DNA of 64,000 nt. Origin: Algoriphagus mannitolivorans DSM 15301. GTDB lineage: Bacteria > Bacteroidota > Bacteroidia > Cytophagales > Cyclobacteriaceae. The notes below the pieces were generated by a model, which was not told the origin of the DNA, did not search any database, and was given only the letters and a program-made list of their open reading frames with translations. The stretch covers positions 62,001 to 126,000 of the forward strand of contig NZ_AUBV01000008.1 in the NCBI RefSeq assembly GCF_000429425.1. Reading direction: 5' to 3'. The position numbers were made by a program, and so were the translations under genes. Shown piece by piece: positions 16,746 to 25,756 of the stretch (its first letter is position 1; each line of letters starts with the position of its first letter).

Positions 16746-17663
16746 CTAAAGGGCTTTCAGGAGATACTTATATAATAAGATCATAGATTCAAGATCGGCG
16801 ATTGAGACCTTTTCTTGTGGCGTGTGCACATTATCCTCTGCCGCTCCGATAAAGCACCAATCTATGGCATAGGGAGAAAATTGGACTTCTCGGCCGTCAC
16901 TTCCTCCATGAGCTTCGACCTCCAATTGATAAGGTATCCCACTTTTTGCGGCTAAAGTAATAATACGGTCGAGAAATTTCCTCCTGGGTATGAATTTGTC
17001 CCGAATAGAAATTGCCACACCTTCATGATGATGAACCCCATCAGTGACCCAGGTAATGTCTGAAATCAAGGCCTGCTTGACCGGGGCTGTCTCTTGAATG
17101 AACTTTAGGAGAAATGGCATGCTGCCTCCACCATGTTCTTCATAAGTCGAAAAAATCACCCATCCATCTTCTATTTCCTCACAAAGTTCAAGTGCGGAAA
17201 AAATCCCCAATCTGTTGTCTAAATACGCTCCCTGAAGAAATTCCCCATCCATTTGAAAGTTTTGTTCGAATGACAAACGGGTCCCCCTTTCAATTTTTCG
17301 GGGAAAATCATGATAAATTTCTTCTTCATCCCCAATCAATTTGCATCGGATTTCACCCAAATGATCCTGCCCAATGAGTTTGGTACCTGGTATAATTTCA
17401 GGCCCTCCGATACTAACTAGCTGATTATTATACCTAACCATAAAGCCAATAGTATCTAAATGGGCAAAAACTGCTGTTCTTGGCTCTCCAAACTTAAGTA
17501 AAAGGCAATCATGAAATTCTTCACCGAAGTAGATTTTTGGAGAAACCCTCCAATGACTCTTTCGTTGAAGAACATATTGATACAAAAACGAACTAATTCT
17601 CGATTCATCACCGGAAACGCTTGGGATTTCAAGCAATTCCGATAAAAAATTCCAATTTGGCAT
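16746..17663 (-). CDS. M42/M20-type metallopeptidase
   Basis: Probable cytosolic aminopeptidase acting on short peptides; substrate unknown. The 305-residue protein has the metal-ligand motifs of the M20/M42 clan: VFAHLDTIGFMV (His, Asp), YLDNRLGIFSALEL (bridging Asp), FSTYEEHGGGSMPF (catalytic Glu pair), ISDITWVTDGVHHHEG, AHGGSDGRE and the late histidine in DNVHTPQEKV. At 305 residues it is shorter than the ~350 aa of typical M42 enzymes. It heads the minus-strand run with hpt (three-base gap) and is divergent from the OmpA pair. Confidence 0.85.
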   Translation of the reverse strand: MPNWNFLSELLEIPSVSGDESRISSFLYQYVLQRKSHWRVSPKIYFGEEFHDCLLLKFGEPRTAVFAHLDTIGFMVRYNNQLVSIGGPEIIPGTKLIGQDHLGEIRCKLIGDEEEIYHDFPRKIERGTRLSFEQNFQMDGEFLQGAYLDNRLGIFSALELCEEIEDGWVIFSTYEEHGGGSMPFLLKFIQETAPVKQALISDITWVTDGVHHHEGVAISIRDKFIPRRKFLDRIITLAAKSGIPYQLEVEAHGGSDGREVQFSPYAIDWCFIGAAEDNVHTPQEKVSIADLESMILLYKYLLKAL

Positions 17664-17723
17664 TAATTGTGTTATTTAATTGAAACATTTTCCAAAAAAC
17701 AAGGATTTATTCTTTTCTAACAA

Positions 17724-17752
17724 TTGGGAATTAAATTATTCATCTAGATTTG
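17724..17752 (+). promoter_or_regulatory. Upstream promoter of the first OmpA gene
   Basis: TTG at 17724-17726, an 18-base spacer and TAGATTTG at 17745-17752. Its -7 box ends in the TTG that serves as the -33 element of the next promoter. Confidence 0.65.
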
Positions 17753-17778
17753 CAGTAAGTTAAAAGTTTATAAATTTG
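17750..17778 (+). promoter_or_regulatory. Downstream promoter of the first OmpA gene
   Basis: TTG at 17750-17752, again an 18-base spacer, and TAAATTTG at 17771-17778. The predicted start near 17785 leaves a leader of about 45 bases before the ATG at 17830. Confidence 0.65.
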
Positions 17779-17829
17779 CTAATCAATCCATCAATCACTT
17801 AAAATAAAACTGAACAAAAATTTTTTCTC

Positions 17830-19122
17830 ATGAAAAAACTAATACTATCAACAATTATGGCTGGAGCCTTGGCAGTAGCTGCTAACGCCCAGGACTTCAA
17901 CAAATGGTCAATTGAGGCCGGAGCTGGTTTCAATAAGCCTATGGCGCCGCTGACTGGTGGTTTCCTATCTCCAACTCTTAACCTTGGTCACGTTGAATTT
18001 GGCGCACGCTACATGTTCAATGAGAAATTCGGTTTAAAACTTGATTATGGTTTTGGATCTGTAAAAGAGGCTAAATTCGGAAAGAGGGACTCTCAAAGCC
18101 CTTCATTCGACACAAAATACAATAGATTAAACCTACAAGGTGTTGCCAACATCGGTAGAATTATGAGTTTTGAATCTTTCACACGAAGACTAGGCCTATT
18201 AATGCACGGTGGTGCTGGTATTGGTGTAGTAAATCCTGAAGAGAACAGATTCAATGATTTCACTGATAATGTATACACTTTGATCTTTGGAATTACTCCT
18301 CAATTCAAAATCAGTGAAAAAGTTGCTTTGGTTGGTGACATCTCCACCGTTCTTAACGGTAGACAAACTGTTACTTGGGACGGAGCAACTTTCATCAATC
18401 CAGACATTAGCAACGGTTTCTACGGAGCAAATGGAACTTGGTGGTCTGGAACTTTAGGATTGAATATTTACTTGGGCAAAGCAGAACAGCATGCTGACTG
18501 GTACATTGCTGCAGATAAATATGCTACTAAAGAGGAACTTGCATCTCAAATCAACGGAATTAAAGACATGTTGAAAGATTCTGACGGTGACGGTGTTCCT
18601 GATTACCTTGACAAAGAACCAAATACTCCAGCAGGAGCTAGAGTAAACTCTTCAGGTTCAACTATGGATTCTGACGGAGATGGTACTCCTGACCACCTTG
18701 ACAAGTGTCCTTTCTTGCCTGGTCCTGCCTCTACAAACGGCTGTCCAGTTGAAGAAGTGAGAGAAGAAACAGACTTCTTGAAGAAAGCAATCAATGATGG
18801 TTACGTAAACGTATACTATGCATTTGACAGCGACAAACCACTAGGATACTCAGTAAGTGCAGCGCAGTATGTTTCTAACTTCATGAAGAGAAATCCAAGT
18901 GTGAAGGTTGAAATCAAAGGTTATGCTGACGAATTAGGTCCAGAAGATTACAACATCAAACTTTCTGAAAGAAGAGCTAAAGCCGTGTACAACCTTCTAA
19001 TTGCATCTGGAATCGATGCTTCTAGATTGTCCTACAAGGGTTATGGCGAAGATACTAGTGTCGATAAGTCATCTGCTGACGCTCGTCAGATGGCAAGAAG
19101 AGCTAGCTTCGAAGTAAAATAA
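17830..19122 (+). CDS. OmpA-family outer-membrane protein (first of two)
   Basis: Probably links the outer membrane to peptidoglycan. The 430-residue precursor has a clear signal peptide (MKKLILSTIMAGALAVAANA, cut before QDFNKW). An eight-strand-like beta-barrel follows at about 25-220, then two thrombospondin type 3-like calcium repeats DSDGDGVPDYLDKEPNTPAG and DSDGDGTPDHLDKCPFLPG at about 250-300. The C-terminal OmpA peptidoglycan-binding domain contains VEIKGYADELGPEDYNIKLS and RRAKAVYNLL. A second closely similar gene lies 112 bases downstream. Two overlapping promoters precede it and a strong terminator follows, so it is a separate, likely highly expressed unit. Confidence 0.94.
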   Translation: MKKLILSTIMAGALAVAANAQDFNKWSIEAGAGFNKPMAPLTGGFLSPTLNLGHVEFGARYMFNEKFGLKLDYGFGSVKEAKFGKRDSQSPSFDTKYNRLNLQGVANIGRIMSFESFTRRLGLLMHGGAGIGVVNPEENRFNDFTDNVYTLIFGITPQFKISEKVALVGDISTVLNGRQTVTWDGATFINPDISNGFYGANGTWWSGTLGLNIYLGKAEQHADWYIAADKYATKEELASQINGIKDMLKDSDGDGVPDYLDKEPNTPAGARVNSSGSTMDSDGDGTPDHLDKCPFLPGPASTNGCPVEEVREETDFLKKAINDGYVNVYYAFDSDKPLGYSVSAAQYVSNFMKRNPSVKVEIKGYADELGPEDYNIKLSERRAKAVYNLLIASGIDASRLSYKGYGEDTSVDKSSADARQMARRASFEVK

Positions 19123-19140
19123 TCGAAAAATATTTCATGA

Positions 19141-19172
19141 AAAGCCCGACTGAAAAGTCGGGCTTTTTTTTT
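19141..19172 (+). terminator. Terminator after the first OmpA gene
   Basis: Stem AAGCCCGACT...AGTCGGGCTT followed by T8-9. Confidence 0.92.
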
Positions 19173-19199
19173 GCTAAGACTTTGATGACAAAGTTTTAT

Positions 19200-19207
19200 T
19201 ACCTTTG
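19200..19207 (+). promoter_or_regulatory. -7 box of the second OmpA gene
   Basis: TACCTTTG, 27 bases before the ATG. A TTTG at 19181-19184 is 15 bases upstream, a little close for a -33 element. Confidence 0.45.
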
Positions 19208-19234
19208 AACAGTCATCCTTAATTACCTACTCAA

Positions 19235-20524
19235 ATGAAGAAGTGTCTAATTCTAGTTCTCCTACTCGGAGTCAGTACCTCTCTTTATGCTCAGAAAGAA
19301 TTCAATCAATGGTCACTTGAATTGAATGGCGGCTTCAACAAATCTATGGGCCCACTTTCTCCTGATTTTTATTCTCCAACTCTGCATATTGGTCACGCTG
19401 ATTTTGCAGCCAGATATATGTTCAATGAATATTTTGGATTGAAAGGTGACCTGGGCCTGGGTGTTTTCAATGAAACAAAAGGCAAAAGTCCCGAATTTAC
19501 AACCAACTATATCCGGGTGAATGCACAAATGGTTATGAACACCGGCCGAATGATGAACTTTGAAAATATTAGCAGAAGGATCGGTCTTTTGACACATTTT
19601 GGAGCTGGTTTTGGAAGGCTATCTTTTGAAAATACAGTATTTGACCAGCCTTCTGATTATGTGTACAACATCATCTCTGGAATCACAGGTCAATATAAAA
19701 TCTCCAATAGAGTATCCTTAACAGGAGACATTACCTACATCCATAACGGTCGTCAAACTTACACCTTTGACGGAAACTCGTATAACGCTCCAGTACAGCC
19801 TAACCCTCCTGCAAATCCATTTATTCATGCTCCTGGAGGCTGGTGGACTGGTGCCCTTGGTCTGAATTTCTACCTGGGTAAAAATGAACAACATGCCGAC
19901 TGGTTCATAGCCGCTGATAAATATGCGACCAAAGAAGAATTATCCACTCAAATTAACGGAATCAAGGATTTGTTGAAGGATTCTGACGGCGATGGTGTAG
20001 CGGATTATTTAGACAAAGAACCTAACACTCCGGCAGGTGCTCATGTATCTTTCAACGGAGTGACATTGGATTCTGATGGGGATGGTACAGTTGACCATTT
20101 AGATAAGTGTCCATTTCTTCCCGGCCCAAGTGCCAACGGAGGCTGTCCATTAGAGCAAGTAATCGATCAGACCGATTACCTAAAAAAGGCTATCCAGGAT
20201 GGCTATGTAGCAGCCTATTTTGCTTTTGACAGCTCCACCCCTTCAAGCTTTTCCATCAATTCCATTTCCTATGTTTCCAACTTTTTGAAAAAGAACCCGG
20301 GAGTTAAATTGGAAGTAAAAGGATTTGCAGATGAAATTGGTCCAGAAAACTATAACATCAAGCTATCAGAAAAAAGAGCTAAGGCAGTATATGAGATTCT
20401 AGTTTCCTCTGGCGTAGATTCCTCTCGTTTGAGTTACAAAGGCTACGGAGAGGATACCAGTGTAGACAAGTCCTCAGCCGATGCTCGTCAAATGGCCCGA
20501 AGAGCTAGCTTCGAAATCAAATAA
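19235..20524 (+). CDS. OmpA-family outer-membrane protein (second of two)
   Basis: Tandem paralogue of the preceding gene: 429 residues with signal peptide (MKKCLILVLLLGVSTSLYAQ), barrel, the same two DSDGDG repeats (DSDGDGVADYLDKEPNTPAG and DSDGDGTVDHLDKCPFLPG) and an OmpA domain (LEVKGFADEIGPENYNIKLS) ending in nearly the same SSADARQMARRASFEIK. Differences cluster in the barrel, in keeping with divergence of surface loops after duplication. It has its own -7 box and terminator, so the copies can be regulated independently. Role as a structural outer-membrane anchor is inferred from the family. Confidence 0.94.
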   Translation: MKKCLILVLLLGVSTSLYAQKEFNQWSLELNGGFNKSMGPLSPDFYSPTLHIGHADFAARYMFNEYFGLKGDLGLGVFNETKGKSPEFTTNYIRVNAQMVMNTGRMMNFENISRRIGLLTHFGAGFGRLSFENTVFDQPSDYVYNIISGITGQYKISNRVSLTGDITYIHNGRQTYTFDGNSYNAPVQPNPPANPFIHAPGGWWTGALGLNFYLGKNEQHADWFIAADKYATKEELSTQINGIKDLLKDSDGDGVADYLDKEPNTPAGAHVSFNGVTLDSDGDGTVDHLDKCPFLPGPSANGGCPLEQVIDQTDYLKKAIQDGYVAAYFAFDSSTPSSFSINSISYVSNFLKKNPGVKLEVKGFADEIGPENYNIKLSEKRAKAVYEILVSSGVDSSRLSYKGYGEDTSVDKSSADARQMARRASFEIK

Positions 20525-20530
20525 GCAATC

Positions 20531-20562
20531 AAATGCCCGGTACGTTAACCGGGCATTTTTTT
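20531..20562 (+). terminator. Terminator after the second OmpA gene
   Basis: AAATGCCCGGT/ACCGGGCATTT stem with a six-base loop followed by T-rich sequence; the upp promoter -7 box starts directly after it. Confidence 0.9.
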
Positions 20563-20570
20563 TACCTTTG
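20563..20570 (+). promoter_or_regulatory. -7 box of upp, probably leaderless
   Basis: TACCTTTG five bases before the ATG at 20576. No good -33 TTG is visible because the preceding terminator hairpin occupies that position. Confidence 0.5.
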
Positions 20571-20575
20571 ACCCA

Positions 20576-21214
20576 ATGTTTATTCTGACCGAGAACCCCA
20601 GCATTGCGGACAAATTCCTCATGGAATTAAGAGATGTCACTATCCAGAAGGATGGTATGAGATTTCGTAAAAATCTGGAACGCATAGGCGAAATATTGGC
20701 TTATGAAATTTCCAAGTCTATGGAATTCAGGGAAAATGAAATCCAGACCCCACTAGCCTCCATGACTGTCAAAATCCCGGAAGCAAATCCCGTAATTTTC
20801 GCAGTGCTAAGGGCTTCTCTACCTTTCTACCAAGGATTTCTCAACTATTTTGACCAAGCTGAAAGTGGTTTTATTGGTGCCTTCAGAGAAGAGGGAGATA
20901 CTATAAAAATCAACCTTGGATATCATGCCTCGCCTTCCTTGGAAGGGAAAACCATCATTCTGGCAGACCCTATGCTGGCCACTGGGAAGTCTTTTTTGAA
21001 ATCCATTCAGACTCTCCTTAATCATGGCACCCCAAAAATAATCCATATTGCCGCTGTGATTGCCTCCCCAGAAGGAATTCAATTTCTTCAGGAAAATCTG
21101 AAAGTTCCATTCCGACTCTGGATTGGTGCGTTGGATAAGGAGCTAAACTCAAAATCCTACATTGTTCCAGGCTTAGGTGATGCGGGCGATTTGGCCTTTG
21201 GACAAAAAATTTAA
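20576..21214 (+). CDS. upp: Uracil phosphoribosyltransferase
   Basis: Salvages uracil to UMP using PRPP; cytosolic. The 212-residue protein has the UPRTase N-terminus (LMELRDVTIQKDGMRFRKNL), VFAVLRASLPFYQGFLNYF, the PRPP-binding loop ILADPMLATGKSFLKSI near 135 and the uracil-binding end SYIVPGLGDAGDLAFG. Length fits the family. It precedes the cation antiporter gene with a three-base gap and probably shares its transcript. Confidence 0.94.
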   Translation: MFILTENPSIADKFLMELRDVTIQKDGMRFRKNLERIGEILAYEISKSMEFRENEIQTPLASMTVKIPEANPVIFAVLRASLPFYQGFLNYFDQAESGFIGAFREEGDTIKINLGYHASPSLEGKTIILADPMLATGKSFLKSIQTLLNHGTPKIIHIAAVIASPEGIQFLQENLKVPFRLWIGALDKELNSKSYIVPGLGDAGDLAFGQKI

Positions 21215-21217
21215 CGA

Positions 21218-22159
21218 ATGACTCCATATTTATTTCTACTTCTAGGACTAGCTATCCTCCTTTTTGGTGGAAAAATCCTAGTAGACGGAGCTACGTCTAT
21301 GGCCTTTAAACTCGGGATGAGCTCTGGACTTATCGGCCTCACAGTGGTTGCATTTGGAACTTCAGCGCCCGAGCTTTTGGTCAGTGTAAATGCAGCTCTG
21401 AAAGGCAACAGTGACATCTCCATTGGCAATGTAATCGGGTCAAATATTGCCAATATTGCCCTTGTCTTAGGTCTTTCGGGATTATTTTATCCCATCCTCA
21501 TCAATCGAAATCAACTGCGATTCGATTACACTCTGATGATCATTGTGACTATTTTATTTTATCTGCTTAGTCTCAATGAAATGATCACCATTTGGGAAGG
21601 GCTAATCCTGTTTGGCTGCTTTTTGGGATTCAACTTTTACCTTTTTAGAAATCTCGGAAAAGGGGTGATTGATGAAAATGAAATGGTCGAAGAAGAATTG
21701 GAGGAAGTGAAAAACTATTCTTGGCTCATCTCTGTTGCTTTGTTTTTTGGAGGAATAATAGGCCTCTATGCAGGATCTGAATTATTGGTCGAAAATGCGG
21801 TTAAAATTTCAAGAGAATTTGGAGTAAGTGAGCGGGTGATCGGAGTTACGATCATTGCTATCGGCACAAGTCTCCCAGAATTGATCACTTCTATCATGGC
21901 GGCTCTCTCCAAAAGAACCGATTTGGCCTTAGGAAATATTTTGGGTAGCAACATCATGAATATCCTATCCATTATTGGTATTACAGCGATCATCAAGCCG
22001 ATTTCGGTTTCCCCTGAATTTTTGGCTTCTGACTACCTTTGGATGTTGGGGTTTTCTTTGTTACTCTACCCTCTGATGCGCACAAAAATGAAAATATCCC
22101 TTTTTGAAGGTACTATTCTACTTCTTGGGTACGGACTCTATATATTCTTCCTATTATGA
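21218..22159 (+). CDS. Calcium/sodium antiporter (CaCA family, YrbG-like)
   Basis: Inner-membrane exchanger exporting Ca2+ for Na+ or H+. The 313-residue protein has about ten hydrophobic segments in two inverted halves, each with the CaCA alpha-repeat: VVAFGTSAPELLVSVNAAL followed by GNVIGSNIANIALVLGLSG, and IAIGTSLPELITSIMAAL followed by LGNILGSNIMNILSI. Both catalytic Glu residues (in APELLV and LPELIT) are present. An acidic loop (DENEMVEEELEE) separates the halves. The next gene overlaps by four bases. Confidence 0.94.
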   Translation: MTPYLFLLLGLAILLFGGKILVDGATSMAFKLGMSSGLIGLTVVAFGTSAPELLVSVNAALKGNSDISIGNVIGSNIANIALVLGLSGLFYPILINRNQLRFDYTLMIIVTILFYLLSLNEMITIWEGLILFGCFLGFNFYLFRNLGKGVIDENEMVEEELEEVKNYSWLISVALFFGGIIGLYAGSELLVENAVKISREFGVSERVIGVTIIAIGTSLPELITSIMAALSKRTDLALGNILGSNIMNILSIIGITAIIKPISVSPEFLASDYLWMLGFSLLLYPLMRTKMKISLFEGTILLLGYGLYIFFLL

Positions 22160-22614
22160 GTGAGGAGCTGATTACCTTTCTTGGCATCTATTTTCTGTGC
22201 ATTTTCAAATTTATTGCTGGGCCAGTTTTTGGATCTGCTGCCGGATACAGCTTTTGGGAGATCATTTTTGTCACCCTTTCTGGCATGATGTCCAGCGTTT
22301 TGGTTTTTACCTTGATTGGCACCAAAATAAAAGCCTATGTGGAAAGGAAGTGGATGAAAAAAGGCCCCGTCTTTACCAAAAAATCAAGAAATATCGTTCG
22401 GATATGGTTGAAATACGGTGAAATAGGTATCGCTTTTCTCACCCCTTTAATCCTAACCCCCATCGGAGGAACCTTAATATTGGTTTCTTTCGGAACAAGG
22501 AAAAGAAGAATCTATTTTCATATGCTTTGGAGTGGCCTTTTGTGGTCATCCTTCTTCAGCCTCACCATTCAATACATTCTAGCGATACCCTTCTTCGAAA
22601 AACTAATCGGCTAG
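22156..22614 (+). CDS. Small integral membrane protein of unknown function
   Basis: Not recognised. The 152-residue product has four probable membrane helices (ELITFLGIYFLCIFKFIAG, FVTLSGMMSSVLVFTLIG, IGIAFLTPLILTPIGGTLIL and a C-terminal one) and a basic cytoplasmic loop (KKGPVFTKKSRN). Its first codon overlaps the antiporter stop (ATGA), so the two are translationally coupled. Its last 12 bases overlap the convergent serine dehydratase gene. Confidence 0.8.
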   Translation: MSEELITFLGIYFLCIFKFIAGPVFGSAAGYSFWEIIFVTLSGMMSSVLVFTLIGTKIKAYVERKWMKKGPVFTKKSRNIVRIWLKYGEIGIAFLTPLILTPIGGTLILVSFGTRKRRIYFHMLWSGLLWSSFFSLTIQYILAIPFFEKLIG

Positions 22615-23511
22615 ATCCTCATCCGGCAAAATCTCAATATCCTGGATCAATACTCTTTGAGAAATTTCCTGCCCTGTTAAAGTCGCAGCAAGCCCGCCCA
22701 TCGCTGTTTCTTTATACCGGCTTTCCATGGATGCACCGATTTCACCCATCGCCTCGACACACTCATCTACCGGAATTACTGCATTCACATTTGCTAATGC
22801 TATTTGAGCGGAGCTGAACGCAATTGCGGCTGCGCTTGCATTTCTGACCACACAAGGCACCTCCACCAATCCTGCAACGGGATCGCAAACTAAGCCCAGC
22901 ATACATTGAATCGTAACCGCCACAGCGTTAAATATCTGATCTACGGTTCCTCCTAAGCAATGCACGATTGCCCCGGAAGCCATAGCCGCTGCCGATCCAG
23001 TTTCTGCCTGACACCCTCCTACAGCTCCTGCCAAACTTGCCTTTTCTTCTATAATCAAAGCAATGCCAGCTCCGATTAACAAGCCTTCGATTATCGATTC
23101 ATCGGAAAGTCCATGAATTTCCTGAAGAGTAACCAGCGTGCCCGGAAGAATTCCTGAAGCTCCTGCCGTAGGAGCAGCCACTACCCGACCCATGCAAGAG
23201 TTTACTTCCTTGGCTGCCAAGGATCTAGAAATCAATTTTTGAAATTCTGGGGAAAGTACTGTCAAGGGGTGATTGTAAACCTTTTTCGCGCCGTTGTTGA
23301 TCATCCCTGAGCGGGAAGTCATTTCTTCCTCCAGCCCGGTCTTCACAGCATCCTTCATCACTCCAAAAGCCTGAGCCAATCCATTGAGAATCTTTTCCTT
23401 GGAAGAGTTCTTTTGCTCAACTTCATATTCAATCACGGAATCTACCAGGGAAACCTTTCTTTCCTCACAGTATTCTTTCCAACCTTTGAAACTTTCAAAA
23501 AGGTAACACAT
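22603..23511 (-). CDS. sdaAA: L-serine ammonia-lyase, iron-sulfur, alpha subunit
   Basis: Deaminates L-serine to pyruvate with a [4Fe-4S] cluster. The 302-residue protein covers only the alpha (catalytic) part: SCMGRVVAAPTAGASGILPG, GGCQAETGSAAAMASGAIVH and VCDPVAGLVEVPCVVRNAS carry the cluster cysteines. Single-chain enzymes also have an N-terminal ~150-residue beta domain, which is absent here, and no beta gene is visible nearby. It must be encoded elsewhere, or the alpha protein acts alone. It ends convergently, overlapping the membrane protein gene by 12 bases. Confidence 0.92.
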   Translation of the reverse strand: MCYLFESFKGWKEYCEERKVSLVDSVIEYEVEQKNSSKEKILNGLAQAFGVMKDAVKTGLEEEMTSRSGMINNGAKKVYNHPLTVLSPEFQKLISRSLAAKEVNSCMGRVVAAPTAGASGILPGTLVTLQEIHGLSDESIIEGLLIGAGIALIIEEKASLAGAVGGCQAETGSAAAMASGAIVHCLGGTVDQIFNAVAVTIQCMLGLVCDPVAGLVEVPCVVRNASAAAIAFSSAQIALANVNAVIPVDECVEAMGEIGASMESRYKETAMGGLAATLTGQEISQRVLIQDIEILPDEDLAD

Positions 23512-23554
23512 GTCGTTATTTGGGTTTAATTCTATTTTGGGTTGAGGAATTTCC

Positions 23555-23959
23555 TCAGAAATTAAAATTGATGGTCTGCTTTATAGCAGGATCCAAACTC
23601 AAGGCCACGGGGCAAGTTCTTGCAGCATTTTTGAGTTTTTGGGTCATAGATGGATCTTGTACGGGCTTATCCCAATGAAAATCGATTACTATCTCCTGAA
23701 TCTTTCTGGGACTTGACTGCATAATTTTGGTCACTTCCCAAGACAAGCCCTCCAAGCTGACTCCATCTCTTTCTGCGACTATTCCCATAATAGTCACCAT
23801 ACAACTACCTAACGCAGAGGCTACCAGATCCGTTGGGGAAAATTTTTCTCCTTTGCCATTATTATCACAGGGTGCGTCTGTGAGAATTTCCGTGCCAGAT
23901 TGAATGTGCTCAGAATGGGTCCTTAAATTCCCCAAATACGTACTTTTTATAGTGGGCAT
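23555..23959 (-). CDS. OsmC-family peroxiredoxin-like protein
   Basis: Probably reduces organic hydroperoxides. The 134-residue protein has the OsmC/Ohr features FSPTDLVASALGSCMVTIMG (first cysteine) and AARTCPVALSLDPAI (second cysteine), spaced as in the two-cysteine active site. The short length fits the YhfA/OsmC subgroup. It stands just upstream of the serine dehydratase gene on the same strand, 43 bases away. Confidence 0.9.
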   Translation of the reverse strand: MPTIKSTYLGNLRTHSEHIQSGTEILTDAPCDNNGKGEKFSPTDLVASALGSCMVTIMGIVAERDGVSLEGLSWEVTKIMQSSPRKIQEIVIDFHWDKPVQDPSMTQKLKNAARTCPVALSLDPAIKQTINFNF

Positions 23960-24029
23960 AAACTCTTACTTTTAAAATGCAGTTAAATACTTTAAACCAA
24001 AAATAGGGCAATATTTTCGACCAATTCGA

Positions 24030-24758
24030 ATGAGTAAGCTGAAATTCCTTTTTCCTCTTTTCCTTGTATTTCTAAGCATAAATACTTTTGCCCAGCGCGA
24101 TGACATAGGCAACTACGAATATGACAAAGAATACCTCTTTGGACTCAACAAAAACACAAACGGAGGCTTAATCGGCGGCCTGGTATTCAAGGCAGGAACC
24201 CGACTTGCTGATGATCAGTTCGCTTTTTGGGGAATTGAACTTTCCAATGTGAAAAACCCCAAAGAAGCTCGATACAATACTGTTTTGGGCAATAGCTATA
24301 TTTTCGGCAAGTCCAATTACCTCTATGCGATCCGACCACACTTTGGAAGGGAAATCATTTTATTCAAAAAAGCCCCGAACCAAGGTGTTCAAGTATCTGC
24401 CCTGGGTGCTGTAGGGCCTTCCATCGGGCTGATTGCTCCTTATTATATCGAGTATGCAGTTAACCGATTGGAAACTGTCACAGAACAATATGATCCTGAA
24501 GTGCATCAAAGCAGATTCAATATTTTGGGAACCGGCCGACTTCTTCAAGGATTGGGTGAATCCCAAGTTGCTTTTGGCGCTCATCTCAAGGCCGCATTGA
24601 TGTTTGAATTTGGGGTTTTCAGAAGTAACGCCACCGGCTTGGAACTTGGATATATGTTGGAAGGTTACAACAAGGAAATACCCTTAATTCCGACTGCCGA
24701 AAATAGACAGCTATTTCAATCAGCCTATTTGACCTTCTATTACGGCTTCAGAAAGTAA
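24030..24758 (+). CDS. Secreted, probable outer-membrane beta-barrel protein
   Basis: Not recognised by family. The 242-residue product has a signal peptide (MSKLKFLFPLFLVFLSINTF, cut near AQR) and alternating hydrophobic/polar strands ending YLTFYYGFRK, the aromatic C-terminus usual for outer-membrane barrels. It sits between a divergent OsmC gene and lipA. No function is proposed. Confidence 0.78.
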   Translation: MSKLKFLFPLFLVFLSINTFAQRDDIGNYEYDKEYLFGLNKNTNGGLIGGLVFKAGTRLADDQFAFWGIELSNVKNPKEARYNTVLGNSYIFGKSNYLYAIRPHFGREIILFKKAPNQGVQVSALGAVGPSIGLIAPYYIEYAVNRLETVTEQYDPEVHQSRFNILGTGRLLQGLGESQVAFGAHLKAALMFEFGVFRSNATGLELGYMLEGYNKEIPLIPTAENRQLFQSAYLTFYYGFRK

Positions 24759-24787
24759 TTTAAATTCGGTTTTTGAATTAGGCTATT

Positions 24788-24795
24788 TACCTTTG
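24788..24795 (+). promoter_or_regulatory. -7 box of lipA
   Basis: TACCTTTG, 17 bases before the ATG; no TTG at a normal spacing upstream. Confidence 0.4.
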
Positions 24796-24812
24796 TACCA
24801 AATCCTATCGTA

Positions 24813-25691
24813 ATGATTGAATTACCAGTAATTTCCGAGGAAGCAACCAAAAGAAAAAAACCTGATTGGCTCAGAGTAAAACTTCCTGTCGGAAAAGAAT
24901 ATGCAAAAGTCCGAAAGCTTGTAGACCAGCATAAGCTCCATACCATCTGCGAAAGTGGCAATTGTCCCAACATGGGTGAGTGCTGGGGCGCGGGAACTGC
25001 TACATTTATGATTTTGGGAAATGTCTGTACACGGTCCTGTTCTTTTTGTGCAGTAGCAACGGGCCGCCCCAATGAATATGATACAGATGAGCCAAGAAGA
25101 GTAGCCGAAGCCATCAAATTGATGGGCGTAAAGCATGCGGTCATCACTTCTGTAAACCGTGATGAATTAAAAGACAGAGGTGCAGAGATTTGGTATCAAA
25201 CAGTAGTTCAGACCAAAGAACTTTCTCCAGAAACTACCATTGAAACCTTAATTCCAGACGTCAAGTCTAATTGGGACGCCTTATTTAGAATGATTGAAGG
25301 TGGCCAGGAAGTCGTCTCCCACAACATGGAAACCGTCGGAAGACTCTATAGAATGGTCAGACCTCAAGCTAAATACGACCGTTCACTGGAACAAATTAAA
25401 AAGACCAAAGAATTTGGTAAAAGAACCAAAACCGGAATTATGCTGGGTTTAGGGGAAACCAAAGACGAGGTATATAAGGCAATGGATGATTTGGCAGCCA
25501 ACGGCTGTGATATTCTTACCCTAGGACAATATCTACAGCCCACCAAAATGCATATCGAAGTGGCTGAATTTATCCATCCGGATCTATTTGCGCACTATCG
25601 TGAAGAAGGCTTAGCTAGAGGACTGAAATATGTAGAATCAGGACCTTTGGTGAGATCCTCCTACCATGCCGAGAGACACGTTCACGTTTAA
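24813..25691 (+). CDS. lipA: Lipoyl synthase
   Basis: Radical-SAM enzyme that inserts two sulfurs into protein-bound octanoyl groups to make lipoyl cofactors. The 292-residue protein has both cluster motifs: [13 protein letters not shown] (Cys46, 51, 57; auxiliary cluster) and CTRSCSFC (Cys72, 76, 79; radical-SAM cluster), then GLGETKDEV and [13 protein letters not shown]. The C-terminus [10 protein letters not shown] matches the family. It is convergent with gcvP; the glycine cleavage system relies on lipoylated GcvH, so the adjacency makes sense. Confidence 0.97.
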   Translation: MIELPVISEEATKRKKPDWLRVKLPVGKEYAKVRKLVDQHKLHTICESGNCPNMGECWGAGTATFMILGNVCTRSCSFCAVATGRPNEYDTDEPRRVAEAIKLMGVKHAVITSVNRDELKDRGAEIWYQTVVQTKELSPETTIETLIPDVKSNWDALFRMIEGGQEVVSHNMETVGRLYRMVRPQAKYDRSLEQIKKTKEFGKRTKTGIMLGLGETKDEVYKAMDDLAANGCDILTLGQYLQPTKMHIEVAEFIHPDLFAHYREEGLARGLKYVESGPLVRSSYHAERHVHV

Positions 25692-25710
25692 AAAAAGATT
25701 ACTCCATAAA

Positions 25711-25739
25711 AAAAGAAGCTCCAAATTGGAGCTTCTTTC
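25711..25739. terminator. Bidirectional terminator between lipA and gcvP
   Basis: A 13-base stem (AAAGAAGCTCCAA and complement) around one base, with A- and T-rich flanks on both sides. Confidence 0.9.
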
Positions 25740-25756
25740 ATTTTTACCGTTTTGAA

